From NCBI GenBank assembly GCA_050008495.1, contig JBEKMN010000050.1, forward strand, positions 34,092 to 98,091: a stretch of DNA of 64,000 bases. The letters are read 5' to 3'. Positions 32,403 to 40,514 of this stretch are shown here, one piece after another. Numbering within the stretch: the first letter of the stretch is position 1; every line of letters begins with the position of its first letter. The stretch is from CAVROP01 sp050008495. GTDB lineage: Bacteria > Acidobacteriota > Terriglobia > UBA7540. The notes below the pieces were generated by a model. It had not been told where the DNA came from and searched no databases. It saw only the letters and a list, made by a program, of their open reading frames with translations. Position numbers and translations under genes: made by a program.

Positions 32403-35090
32403 TCACTCATACCTTAGCGCCACCATGGGATCGACCTTGGCCGCGCGCCGGGCAGGCAGGTATGCGGCCAGTGCGGCGACGGCAATCATCACCAACGCGG
32501 CCAAAGCAATGGTGGCCGGATCGGTAGTCTTGAGGCCATAGAGCACACTTTCAATCAGGCGGGCAGCGGCGAGCGAGACAGGAATCCCTATCGCCACGCC
32601 CAGCGCGGCCAACGTCAGACTCTCGCGCATGACCATCCAAAGCACTCGGGAAGATTCCGCTCCGAGCGCCATACGGATGCCGATTTCATTCGTCCGCCGC
32701 GTCACGGCGTACGCGGCGAGTCCGTAGATGCCGATGCAGGCCAAGAAAGCCGCGAGCATGCCAAAGAAAGTGGAAAGCCGCGCGATCAAGCTTTGACCTG
32801 CCAGGGAGCGGTTGACCTGCTCGACCAAAGTCCCCGTATAAGCGAGCGGCAGGCTATGGTCGATTTGGGAGACGGCCTGTCGAACTTCTGCGATGGTCAC
32901 CTCGGGGTTTCCCGAATAACGGACCTCGAAATCGTTCAGATATTGAACGTGCTGTGTGTAGGGGTAGTACGCCGACGGAAACGGTCGTTCGCCCAAATTC
33001 TGGTACTTCGCGTTTTTCACGACCCCGACCACTTCAATGTCGTTGCTGTGTTTAGGATCAGTCCCTAGACCGAAGTGTCGCCCAACCGGCGAACCGCCAG
33101 GGAGGTACCACTTCGCAAAAGTCTCGTTGATGACGGCAACTTTGGGCGAGGCGCCGGTATCCCGTGGCCCAAACGCGCGACCGAGCAAGAGGGGAATTCC
33201 CATGGTCGCGAAGTAGCCTGGGCCGACAACGTTATGGGTGACCATCATGTCATCCTGGGGCGTCGGAGTGCGCCCAATCACGCAAACCGGATCGGTCCAC
33301 TCGCCCTGGTCAAAAGTGAAGAACGAAATGCTGTCGGCGCGGACCCCGGGAAGGGCGCCGACCCGCTGCTCGATTTGCTGGTATAAACCTACCAGGCGCA
33401 AATCCTCTTTGTAGCCGACCGCGGGGGGATCGATCCCAAACAGCAGGACGTTTTCCTTGTTGAATCCCATCTCGACGTTCGAGAGGTTCACCAGCGTACG
33501 AAGGAACAGGCCGGCGCCGATCAAAAGCACAAGGGAGAGCGCCACCTGCGAAACGATCAACGCCTTTGCCAACCTTGTGCGGCTGGTCGAAGCCACTGAG
33601 CCTCTTGCTTCCTTGAGCGAAGATCCCAAGGCGATGCGCGTGGCGCGCAGGGCCGGAGCAAGCCCGCAAAGGAGTGCCGTGGCCAATGAGACGAGGAGAG
33701 TAAAGCCCAGCACGCGCGCGTCCGGGGCCACATTCAGCAGCAAAGGTTCGTCACCGTGGGGAACCATGGTAACGATCACTTTGCCGGCCCATCCGGCAAA
33801 CACGATTCCCAAGATCGCGCCTGCCAGGGCGAGCACCAAGCTCTCGGTAAGCAGTTGGCGGACCAACCGCCCCCTGCCGGCTCCGAGCGACATGCGCACC
33901 GCGATCTCGCGCTCGCGCGTCGTGGCGCGGGCCAGCAGGAGGTTGGCAAGGTTGGCGCAGACGATCAGCAAGACCAGCCCCACGACGGCCATCAGGATTT
34001 GCAAGGGAGTTTCGGCCCCGTAGCGAATGTGCGGGAGTCCATGTTCTATCGAAGTCAGTTCGATCTGAGCGTGCCGAAGGTCATCCTCTTGCTGCTTTGT
34101 GAGGGTCGCACCGGCATAATCGCGCCAGATCTGATTGGCCAAGAGATTGACTCGGGCTCGGGCCTGTCCGATCGTGACGCCTGGCTTCAGCCGGCCCAGA
34201 ATATAAAGTGACTCGAACCATTTATCGTCCAGGCCGTTCCAGCCGGGCGACACCTGCTTTTCCATCGAGAGGGGAATCCATAGGTCGGGCGATTGGCCGA
34301 CGGCTGTTCCGAAGAAACCTGGAGGGGTGACGCCGACGATGGTGTAAACCGTCGATCCCAAAGTCACGGTCTTGCCGACAATCGTTGGATCGTGGGCAAA
34401 CCGCTGATCCCACCAGGAGTAGCTAACCATGGCCACCGGGTGCCCGCCGGCAGGTTCATCTTCAGCCCCCGTCAGCGAGCGTCCCAGCCAAGGCTTCACG
34501 CCCAGCATGCGGAAATACGTTCCCGAGACTAACTGGACGTGCAGCAACTCCAGTTCGGTCCTTCCCGCCACCAGGCCATGCATCCCTAATGGAAGACTCA
34601 GGATGGCGCTCAGGTCAGAGAATACCTGGTTCTTCTGCTGCACCTGGCGATAGAAGGTGTACGAATAGAGTTCGGTGCTGGCGAAATCGTCTGTGCTTCC
34701 ACCGGCTCTCCCTCTGCCCAGCAGCACCAGTTCTCCCGGCTTTTCGACCGGTAACGGCCGCAGCAGCACGGCATTCAGCAGGCTGAAGATCGCGGTGTTG
34801 GCCCCAATTCCGAGGGCCAGGGTCAGCACCGCGATGGCAGAAAATCCCGGGTTCTTGCGCAACGTGCGCAGGCCGAAGCGGAGGTCTTGCAAGAAGTGGT
34901 CCCACCAGAGCCAGCGGCCGGCTTCGTAGAAGCGCTCCTGCGCCAGGGTGACGTTGCCGAAAGCGCGCCGCGCCGCCGCGCGCGCTTTTGCTTCGCTCAA
35001 ACCCTGCTCTTGCAGCCGTTCCGCTTCGATCTCGAGGTGAGCTGCGATTTCCGCTTTAAAGTCACTCGGCTTGCGCTTTCGCCAATGCAT
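32403..35090 (-). CDS. Orphan ABC permease (acidobacterial duplicated type), paralogue
   Basis: An 895-residue protein with the same architecture as the gene at 29558: prefix DFKAEIAAHLEIEAERLQEQ, the ARRAFGNVTLAQERFYEAGR element, the start of the membrane part (QDLRFGLRTLRKNPGFSAIA), and two FtsX units (LANLLLARATTREREIAVRM near 390; PARRAAKVDPMVALRYE at the end). The periplasmic domains differ strongly, so the two are old paralogues with separate substrates. No ATPase or PadR regulator is adjacent. A clear promoter with overlapping dyads lies upstream. Start ATG 35090 has GGGAGG. Confidence 0.94.
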   Translation of the reverse strand: MHWRKRKPSDFKAEIAAHLEIEAERLQEQGLSEAKARAAARRAFGNVTLAQERFYEAGRWLWWDHFLQDLRFGLRTLRKNPGFSAIAVLTLALGIGANTAIFSLLNAVLLRPLPVEKPGELVLLGRGRAGGSTDDFASTELYSYTFYRQVQQKNQVFSDLSAILSLPLGMHGLVAGRTELELLHVQLVSGTYFRMLGVKPWLGRSLTGAEDEPAGGHPVAMVSYSWWDQRFAHDPTIVGKTVTLGSTVYTIVGVTPPGFFGTAVGQSPDLWIPLSMEKQVSPGWNGLDDKWFESLYILGRLKPGVTIGQARARVNLLANQIWRDYAGATLTKQQEDDLRHAQIELTSIEHGLPHIRYGAETPLQILMAVVGLVLLIVCANLANLLLARATTREREIAVRMSLGAGRGRLVRQLLTESLVLALAGAILGIVFAGWAGKVIVTMVPHGDEPLLLNVAPDARVLGFTLLVSLATALLCGLAPALRATRIALGSSLKEARGSVASTSRTRLAKALIVSQVALSLVLLIGAGLFLRTLVNLSNVEMGFNKENVLLFGIDPPAVGYKEDLRLVGLYQQIEQRVGALPGVRADSISFFTFDQGEWTDPVCVIGRTPTPQDDMMVTHNVVGPGYFATMGIPLLLGRAFGPRDTGASPKVAVINETFAKWYLPGGSPVGRHFGLGTDPKHSNDIEVVGVVKNAKYQNLGERPFPSAYYPYTQHVQYLNDFEVRYSGNPEVTIAEVRQAVSQIDHSLPLAYTGTLVEQVNRSLAGQSLIARLSTFFGMLAAFLACIGIYGLAAYAVTRRTNEIGIRMALGAESSRVLWMVMRESLTLAALGVAIGIPVSLAAARLIESVLYGLKTTDPATIALAALVMIAVAALAAYLPARRAAKVDPMVALRYE

Positions 35091-35109
35091 GTCTCAGGCC
35101 TCCCTGCTC

Positions 35110-35158
35110 TTGGGTAGACATATAACCCAAGTATTCATACTTCGGGTCAGATGTCAAC
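35110..35158 (-). promoter_or_regulatory. Permease promoter with two overlapping dyads
   Basis: On the minus strand TTGACA (35158-35153) precedes AAGTATGAATACTT (35142-35129), a perfect 14-bp palindrome at the -10 position. It is followed by TTGGGT-tatatgtct-ACCCAA (35130-35110), a second perfect dyad. The -10 box is probably ATACTT or TACTTG at 17-18 bp. PadR-type regulators use ATAC/GTAT dyads like the first one. Confidence 0.65.
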
Positions 35159-35330
35159 CCAAAAACGCAACCAGAAAACGGATGCGGATTGTTTAGGCAA
35201 TAGGGTGTGGTTAGCGGGGCCTTTTGCCGAAGTGAGGTCTTATGATTATGTGTGAGAACTCGTTTTTGCTTTCATTCGAAGGAATTTCCATGGCCCTACG
35301 GCCCACCCGAGGGAATGAGAAATTGTGCTG

Positions 35331-35395
35331 TCGTCCCCGCGAAAGCGGGGACCCATTGTCAGTGCAATGGATTCCCGCTTGCGCGGGAATGACAG
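35331..35395. repeat. Palindromic repeat family C (two-hairpin unit)
   Basis: GTCCCCGCGAAAGCGGGGAC is joined by CATTGTCAGTGCAATGG to ATTCCCGCTTGCGCGGGAAT. The second half reappears with one mismatch inside the gene at 36766. It resembles the ATTCCC-n-GGGAAT repeats of many bacteria. Confidence 0.8.
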
Positions 35396-35428
35396 TGACT
35401 TTCGAGGGAGCCGCGGGCGACGACGAAT

Positions 35429-35486
35429 CTCGCAGTGCCTTGAAATTACTCAGAGCGAGATTCCTCGCTGCGCTCGGAATGACAGC
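35429..35486. repeat. Degenerate REP family A half-unit
   Basis: GCGAGATTCCTCGCTGCGCT followed by CGGAATGACAG (35455-35485) is one REP arm; GACGAATCTCGCAGTG to its left is a decayed partner. With 35331-35395 it fills the 35091-35511 gap; no gene is seen there. Confidence 0.6.
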
Positions 35487-35511
35487 CCGAAACAGATTCT
35501 CACACAGACCC

Positions 35512-36396
35512 TTACGCCAGGGCAAGATTCACATTCTCGATGGCTTCGTCAATCTCCGCGGTGTTCTTGTAGCCCACCGTCACACTGTCAACGCCGGCGG
35601 TCCGGAACGCATACCGCATCGCGGCTTGGCGGTCCTCACGGGTGGTGAATGTGCCCTCGCCCACGAGCTTCATGCTGATCACGCCCATATCAGCTTTGCG
35701 GGCCTGTTTCACATGAGCGACAACCTCGCTCACATTCCCCAGGCCCTCGGTGTCGTAATCCTCCGCGTCCATCCGGGTGCCTTTGTGGTTCATCCGGATC
35801 ATCGCGACCTGGAGCCACTTGTAGCCCGGAACTTGGCGGAGGGCCGGGAGGCCATGCACCGAGGCGCCGTGCGCCACCACGGCGTGCTTCGCCTGGGCCT
35901 CCATGATGCCGTCCTGCCAGCGCATGCTATCTTTGGGCCACGTCGCCGTGTGCTGCCAATGGAGCAGCATTACGTCGAAGTATTCGGTGCGGGCGAGTTT
36001 GCGCAATTCGTCGATCTTTTGCATCGGATCCACGCCTTCCCGAGTCGTCACCTTCGACATCAGCCGATAACTGTCGCGCGAAATGCCGTCGAGCGCCACG
36101 CCGAGCATGCGGTGCATCTCGTGGTAACCCTCAGCAGTCTCAAAAAAGCGAATGCCGCGGTCATAGGCGTAGCGGACCAGCCGCGTAAACTGGTCCTGCC
36201 CCAATCCGCGCTGTACCTGTCCGCTCATACTGCCTGTGCCAAGCGCCAAGCGCGTCACCTTGACGTCGGATTGACCCAGCGTTACCCAATCCGCGGCGGT
36301 TTGGCGGGCCGCCAGCAGCGGAAAGCTTCCCGCGCCGGCATACGCCGCTGCGGCAAGTCCGGTCTTCAGGAAATCGCGCCGGGAGTAGTTAGCCAT
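35512..36396 (-). CDS. Tat-exported aldo/keto reductase-like protein
   Basis: A 294-residue protein. The leader YSRRDFLKTGLAAAAYAGAG is a twin-arginine signal. The AKR fold follows: VTRLALGTGSMSGQ near 45, YDRGIRFFETAEGYHEMHRM near 78 with the Tyr of the tetrad, RLMSKVT near 112 with its Lys, and FDVMLLHWQHT near 140 with its His. The nucleotide site is MGVISMKLVGEG near 232 and TVGYKNTAEIDEAI near 272. An NAD(P)-dependent enzyme outside the cytoplasm is unusual, though known in this family in acidobacteria. GAGGAG precedes the ATG. Confidence 0.9.
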   Translation of the reverse strand: MANYSRRDFLKTGLAAAAYAGAGSFPLLAARQTAADWVTLGQSDVKVTRLALGTGSMSGQVQRGLGQDQFTRLVRYAYDRGIRFFETAEGYHEMHRMLGVALDGISRDSYRLMSKVTTREGVDPMQKIDELRKLARTEYFDVMLLHWQHTATWPKDSMRWQDGIMEAQAKHAVVAHGASVHGLPALRQVPGYKWLQVAMIRMNHKGTRMDAEDYDTEGLGNVSEVVAHVKQARKADMGVISMKLVGEGTFTTREDRQAAMRYAFRTAGVDSVTVGYKNTAEIDEAIENVNLALA

Positions 36397-36765
36397 GTAG
36401 TTCTCCTCTAACCGAAATTGTCGCTTTTGTTGCCAAACCCTTGTCGAGCCCGGAGGCGCTCGTCATCTTGGCTCGCGGATAAGGAATCCCGAACGACCCA
36501 CCGCCGCCAGCTCGGAACAAGGCGAGGCGGCTGATTAGATTAGACTGCTGGAGGAGGAGCGGTGTCAAGGACAATAAGTCGCTTTTGCCTTCCCATGCCC
36601 ACCGACGGGTACCCAGGAACCATGTCGATGCGCCGCTTCTCATCCTCGATAAAGGGTGGTTGACCGAAGCGCCACCCACCCTACCCCCTCCTCAACTGGA
36701 GGAGGGGAGTCATTTTCAAGGCAACCGAGGGCCAAACGCCGCAGACTCAGGAAAGCAGGTCCACG
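36397..36765. other. Gap without recognised gene
   Basis: This 369-bp gap holds a CCCCTCCT-caactgg-AGGAGGGG hairpin near 36692-36714 that may end the minus-strand gene upstream or be a dispersed repeat. No coding frame was accepted. Confidence 0.55.
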
Positions 36766-39165
36766 CTACCTTGTCGATTGCAGCAGGGACGAACAGGCTT
36801 GGTCCAGGGCGACTTTCAGCCGATGGTGATTAGCCTCGAAAGTCGCAGAGCTCCAGGCGTCTTGCCACTTTGCAGCTTGCCACTCATCGGGTAGAACGAG
36901 AATTGTGTGGCGAGTCATGTCGGCGTCGTCGCGCAAGCCCTCCTCGAGATTCCCGGCCAGGATTCGTACCGCGCCATCCGACTCTCGCCAGGCAGTGACA
37001 TTCAGGGTCTGGTCCAGATCGATCTGTTCGAAGTGCAAGGCGCCGGTTCCGGCGAGCAGCGAATTGAGCGCACCTGCTACAAGGGCGTAGGCGGCGCCAC
37101 TGCCGCCCCAGTCCTCCGCCAGGGAAGCGTTCTCCTTGAACATGACGTCCGCGGGATCCCACATGACCACGCGTCTTCCCTCCGCAGTGTTCAGGGTCAG
37201 GACCGGGTTGCCGTCGACGTCATAAACCACCCGCGCGTCCGGTGCGGCCTTATTTTTCTCGATCCGGTAACACGTTGGAAAGCTCGCCGGGACGTGCTGC
37301 GCCAGCGGCTGAGTGGCGTCCGTCAGCTTCGCCAAATGGATTCTCGCTTGCGCGGGAATGACCTGATTCGTGGCGGGACCCGTCATCGACGTAAGGCCGC
37401 CCAGGCGGGCGAGTTCAGGGTCAACACCGCCGGCAGGCGAGCCAAGGATCGCGACAGGATGTCCGGTGTTGATCAGTTTGGCGACGTAAGCCGTGTGTTG
37501 GGGCGCCAGGTGCGAAGGTGTTTGGAGAACGAAGAGGTTGGACTTCACTTGCGGCAGCCATTCGAGGCGGGTCACCGAAAGGATCGGCAGAGGCCATTTC
37601 ATCATCGAGGCTGCCTGCTCATCGATCCATTCCTTGATGTCGCGTTGAGGAGCAGCGTGGTCGATTTGCCATTGCATGGACTCCCGCGAATAGACGAGCG
37701 TGGGGCCAAAGACTTCCCGCGTCCTGCGGGCGTCCGCAATGGTAGCGTTCAGGTTGCCGGCCAGGAAGTTTACATCGTCACTGTCCAGCAGTCGCTTGCC
37801 CTGGTTCGCCCAGGAGATGTACGACCCGGCAGGCAGCTTCAATCCCCTTGGGGTCTTCACAGCGGCGTGGGAATACGCCCAGATGCCCCAGCGCAGGCGC
37901 TGCGGCGCGGTGTGAATCACATCCCAATCTTCCCAAGCGTCGAACGTTTCGATGAGGGGATAATGGCGGACCTTGGTGTCTGCAAGCATGGCGGCGTGGA
38001 GAAGAGTGTAGCCAAGCTGATACGTCCAGCCCAGGAGGGGGTTATTCCAGAAATCGGTCTCACGCAAGCCCACCTCGTTCCAGGCCCCGGCCCAGGTCTG
38101 ATCGACAAAGATATCGAGGTAACCTTCTTTGGCAACCGCTTCGAGATCCAGGCCGTTGGCGCGCCAATCCGCGACGGCGCTCGCCGCGTTCGAGTACATC
38201 ATGATGAGGGCCTGGCGGTTCGCCGTCTTGAGCTCGCGCACCAGGGCGGCTACACCGGCCGTGGCCTGGCGAATCGCTTCGGGCGAGGGAGCGACAGGCC
38301 CCCAGGGCCCTCCACGCCGGTAAGCCACCGGCATGCCGAAAGAATCGCGCAGCATGAGGGCGTCGAGTCCCACGGTCTTCGACAGGCTCCCCCATTGCGC
38401 GGCATAAGCTTCATGCACTGGCATGCCGCTGGGAATCCCTTTCGGCAATCCGCCTAAGTTTGCAGGGTCAGCATGGAGCTTGGCATTGGGATCGAAGTAG
38501 GGAGAGAAGTCAGATCCGCCGGACGACTCCGGCCGAAAGCGTGTAAACGCTTCCCGGTGACGCCGCACCCACGGCGCCTCTTCTCCGTAAGCGTGCGTCC
38601 AGGCATAATTCAGCATTCCCACTTTGAAGCTGGGGATACCACGCCTCGCCGCTTCCTCCCGCAGCTCGGCAGCCACATTCTTTAGGTCGCCGTAGGTCCA
38701 CGGATCGTAGCCGTGGTGAGGAACCAAAAGCGGTTTCGCAAACCGCGCTCGCGCTGCGAGCTTGCGCGCTTCGGTTGTGCCCCGCAGCGGACCTCGCATC
38801 TCAACCCAATGCTGCTGCCCTGATCCCTGGGGCAGGCTGATCCTCTGGCCGAGATCGCCGGACCATTCCATCACGCATCCGACCGTCCAGCCCACATTCA
38901 GGATGAGACCACGATACCCTTGAACGCCGGCAAATAACGGCTGGAAGCGATCCCAGAAAGCCTTCACCGATCCAGCGATGTCCTTTTGCTCGAACCAGTA
39001 GAGATCAATTTCCAGCCAGCGGTCACCGGGGATTGAGTAAGCGGATTGAGATTCTTCGGACTGAGCCGTCTGGTTAACATTTGCGCGTTCAGAAGCACAC
39101 AGCCCTATCGATACACAGAGGATCAGAATGGTGAAGCTGTGTATTATTGCCCGCAACCCTCGCAT
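36766..39165 (-). CDS. Secreted glycoside hydrolase-like protein, with repeat-derived insert
   Basis: A 799-residue protein with a signal peptide (MRGLRAIIHSFTILILCVSI, cut near ASE) and a GGAGGAGG ribosome site. YRGLILNVGWTVGCVMEWSG near 80, SFKVGMLNYAWTHAYGEEA near 180 and GYLDIFVDQTWAGAWNEVG near 345 suggest a TIM-barrel hydrolase with acidic residues at strand ends. A later domain (GHPVAILGSPAGGVDPELAR near 570) looks like a glutamine-amidotransferase-like fold used in some glycosidases. Residues about 600-610 (QVIPAQARIHL) come from repeat C. Family not named; carbohydrate role inferred from fold and neighbours. Confidence 0.75.
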   Translation of the reverse strand: MRGLRAIIHSFTILILCVSIGLCASERANVNQTAQSEESQSAYSIPGDRWLEIDLYWFEQKDIAGSVKAFWDRFQPLFAGVQGYRGLILNVGWTVGCVMEWSGDLGQRISLPQGSGQQHWVEMRGPLRGTTEARKLAARARFAKPLLVPHHGYDPWTYGDLKNVAAELREEAARRGIPSFKVGMLNYAWTHAYGEEAPWVRRHREAFTRFRPESSGGSDFSPYFDPNAKLHADPANLGGLPKGIPSGMPVHEAYAAQWGSLSKTVGLDALMLRDSFGMPVAYRRGGPWGPVAPSPEAIRQATAGVAALVRELKTANRQALIMMYSNAASAVADWRANGLDLEAVAKEGYLDIFVDQTWAGAWNEVGLRETDFWNNPLLGWTYQLGYTLLHAAMLADTKVRHYPLIETFDAWEDWDVIHTAPQRLRWGIWAYSHAAVKTPRGLKLPAGSYISWANQGKRLLDSDDVNFLAGNLNATIADARRTREVFGPTLVYSRESMQWQIDHAAPQRDIKEWIDEQAASMMKWPLPILSVTRLEWLPQVKSNLFVLQTPSHLAPQHTAYVAKLINTGHPVAILGSPAGGVDPELARLGGLTSMTGPATNQVIPAQARIHLAKLTDATQPLAQHVPASFPTCYRIEKNKAAPDARVVYDVDGNPVLTLNTAEGRRVVMWDPADVMFKENASLAEDWGGSGAAYALVAGALNSLLAGTGALHFEQIDLDQTLNVTAWRESDGAVRILAGNLEEGLRDDADMTRHTILVLPDEWQAAKWQDAWSSATFEANHHRLKVALDQACSSLLQSTR
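37336..37362. repeat. Half repeat C inside glycosidase-like gene
   Basis: ATGGATTCTCGCTTGCGCGG... matches 35367-35393 with one mismatch over 27 bp. It is read in frame on the minus strand as VIPAQARIHL. Confidence 0.8.
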
Positions 39166-39479
39166 TCTTCCTCCTCCCTCAAGGTTCGTTCAACTGGTCA
39201 TCCAGGCAGCGCAGGCCTGCAGGGATGCCGTACTCCCAAACCGCACGGAGCGGAATTCGCATGGCGCCCCAGTATAGGGCGGGTCAGGCGTGTCTGTCGA
39301 TGGCGGGCCGAGCGCGGGCAGGATGCTCGCACGACGGCCGGCGGGACGCCGACGTTACGCTCCTCCAAGTACTGCCGTAACAGTACTCGCGTGCCCTTGA
39401 GCCTCTCGAGACGGTACGCGAGAATTGCGGTACGTGAAACCGTGAGCTCTGCTTTACCGGGGGCCGAGGAGATTGTGCC
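39166..39479. other. Gap without recognised gene
   Basis: This 314-bp stretch separates the divergent glycosidase-like and DksA-like genes. It has no strong repeat and no coding frame that could be supported. The region 39460-39471 (GGGGGCCGAGGAG) is the ribosome site of the next gene. Confidence 0.5.
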
Positions 39480-39827
39480 GTGAACAATCCAACGTATTTG
39501 AATCAATACCGACGCTCGCTGCTGGCCAAGCAACAGGAACTGCTGGCCGCCAATGGCGGCAGGCTGGTCCTGGGCGCCGCGGGGGGACTGGTCGGAGCCG
39601 ACTTGATGGACCAGGCCTTTGCCGAGACCGAGGCGCGCGTTGACGCCCGCTTGAGCCAGGACAGGAGCAGCATGCGGCGAGCGATCGAGTGGGCGCTGGA
39701 CCGTCTTAAGAAGGGCAACTATGGAATCTGCGCTGCCTGCGGCAAACCCATCAGCAGGGCCCGCTTGAAGGCCGTTCCCTGGACCGACTCTTGCCTGGAT
39801 TGCATGGAGCAGGAGACGAAGTCGTAA
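39480..39827 (+). CDS. DksA/TraR-family zinc-finger protein
   Basis: A 115-residue protein from GTG 39480 with a GGCCGAGGAG site. The N-terminal two thirds form a coiled-coil hairpin (YRRSLLAKQQELLAANGG and SSMRRAIEWALDRLKKGNYG). The zinc finger near the end is CAACGKPISRARLKAVPW plus CLDC, a complete Cys4 set. DksA-like proteins enter the RNA polymerase secondary channel and adjust transcription with ppGpp. The acidic tip residues of DksA are not obvious here, so it may be a DksA-like rather than true DksA protein. Confidence 0.88.
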   Translation: MNNPTYLNQYRRSLLAKQQELLAANGGRLVLGAAGGLVGADLMDQAFAETEARVDARLSQDRSSMRRAIEWALDRLKKGNYGICAACGKPISRARLKAVPWTDSCLDCMEQETKS

Positions 39828-39942
39828 ACAGGAATGTTGGCTCCACGGCACGAGAGCGGCCACAAAGGCTGCCAATCTGCTACTCCTTGGGAGAACAAGG
39901 ATGATAAAATAACGAGTGGACGCGTGGCGAGGAGTGCTTCAC

Positions 39943-40239
39943 TTGCGCCTTCACGATGTCGTTTGGAATTACAAGTTTCTTTCCAAGATCGAAGAGAAGC
40001 ACGGCGTCACCGCAGAAGAAGTAGAGGAAGTCCTCTTCTCGTTCCCCCACGTTCGCCGGGCGGAGAAGGGAAGAGTGAAAAATGAGCACCTTTATGTCGC
40101 TTAAGGCCATACGGCTGCGGGCAGAAATCTGGTGGTATTCTTCATCCGCAAGCGGCGGTTCGCAGCTCTCCTGATATCGGCCAGAGAAATGACACGCGCC
40201 GAACGGAGATATTACCATGGGCAAAAAGAAGCAGATTGA
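39943..40239 (+). pseudogene. BrnT-like toxin broken by one in-frame stop
   Basis: From TTG 39943 (GAGGAG eight bases upstream) the frame reads LHDVVWNYKFLSKIEEKHGV, then TAEEVEEVLFSFPHVRRAEK, to HLYVA, and meets TAA at 40102-40104. The same frame continues without shift: GHTAAGRNLVVFFIRKRRF and SAREMTRAERRYYHG, ending at TGA 40237-40239. The join fits a family where VALG follows LY, so a single T-to-A change (TTA to TAA) explains the stop. The full gene would overlap the antitoxin start by 23 bp, as BrnT/BrnA pairs do. Probably inactive; the first 53 codons could still make a fragment. Confidence 0.75.
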
Positions 40240-40486
40240 TCCCATCCCGGACGAGTTCGCCAGCCCCGAACAAGCGGCTGAGTTCTGGGACACCCACGAC
40301 ACGACGCAGTACCGAAGCGCGTTTCGCACCGTCCGGGTGGTGGCGCAGCTGCGCAACCGGCACTACGAGATCCCCATCGAGGCGGACGTCGTCAAGACTT
40401 TGGAAGCTCGGGCCCGGAAAGCGGGCGTTACTCTCAGCCATCTAGCCAGCGATCTTCTTCGACGCCAACTCAGCACCTCTGCTTGA
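40217..40486 (+). CDS. CopG/BrnA-like antitoxin
   Basis: An 89-residue protein. IDPIPDEFASPEQAAEFWDTH is the antitoxin signature seen in CopG/BrnA-like partners of BrnT-type toxins. The C-terminal EIPIEADVVKTLEARARKAG, followed by VTLSHLASDLLRRQL, is the ribbon-helix-helix DNA-binding fold. It appears intact although its toxin is broken, so it may persist as an autoregulator or protect against related toxins. Start ATG 40217; the upstream toxin frame overlaps it by 23 bp. Confidence 0.85.
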   Translation: MGKKKQIDPIPDEFASPEQAAEFWDTHDTTQYRSAFRTVRVVAQLRNRHYEIPIEADVVKTLEARARKAGVTLSHLASDLLRRQLSTSA

Positions 40487-40514
40487 GTTGGGCAGAGCAG
40501 AGTTTTCTTCCGCA

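Noticed and set aside
36907..38457. 516-codon open frame on the plus strand
   Set aside because: Antisense to the glycosidase-like gene, no motif, no ribosome site, Arg/Gly/Val-rich composition typical of shadow frames.
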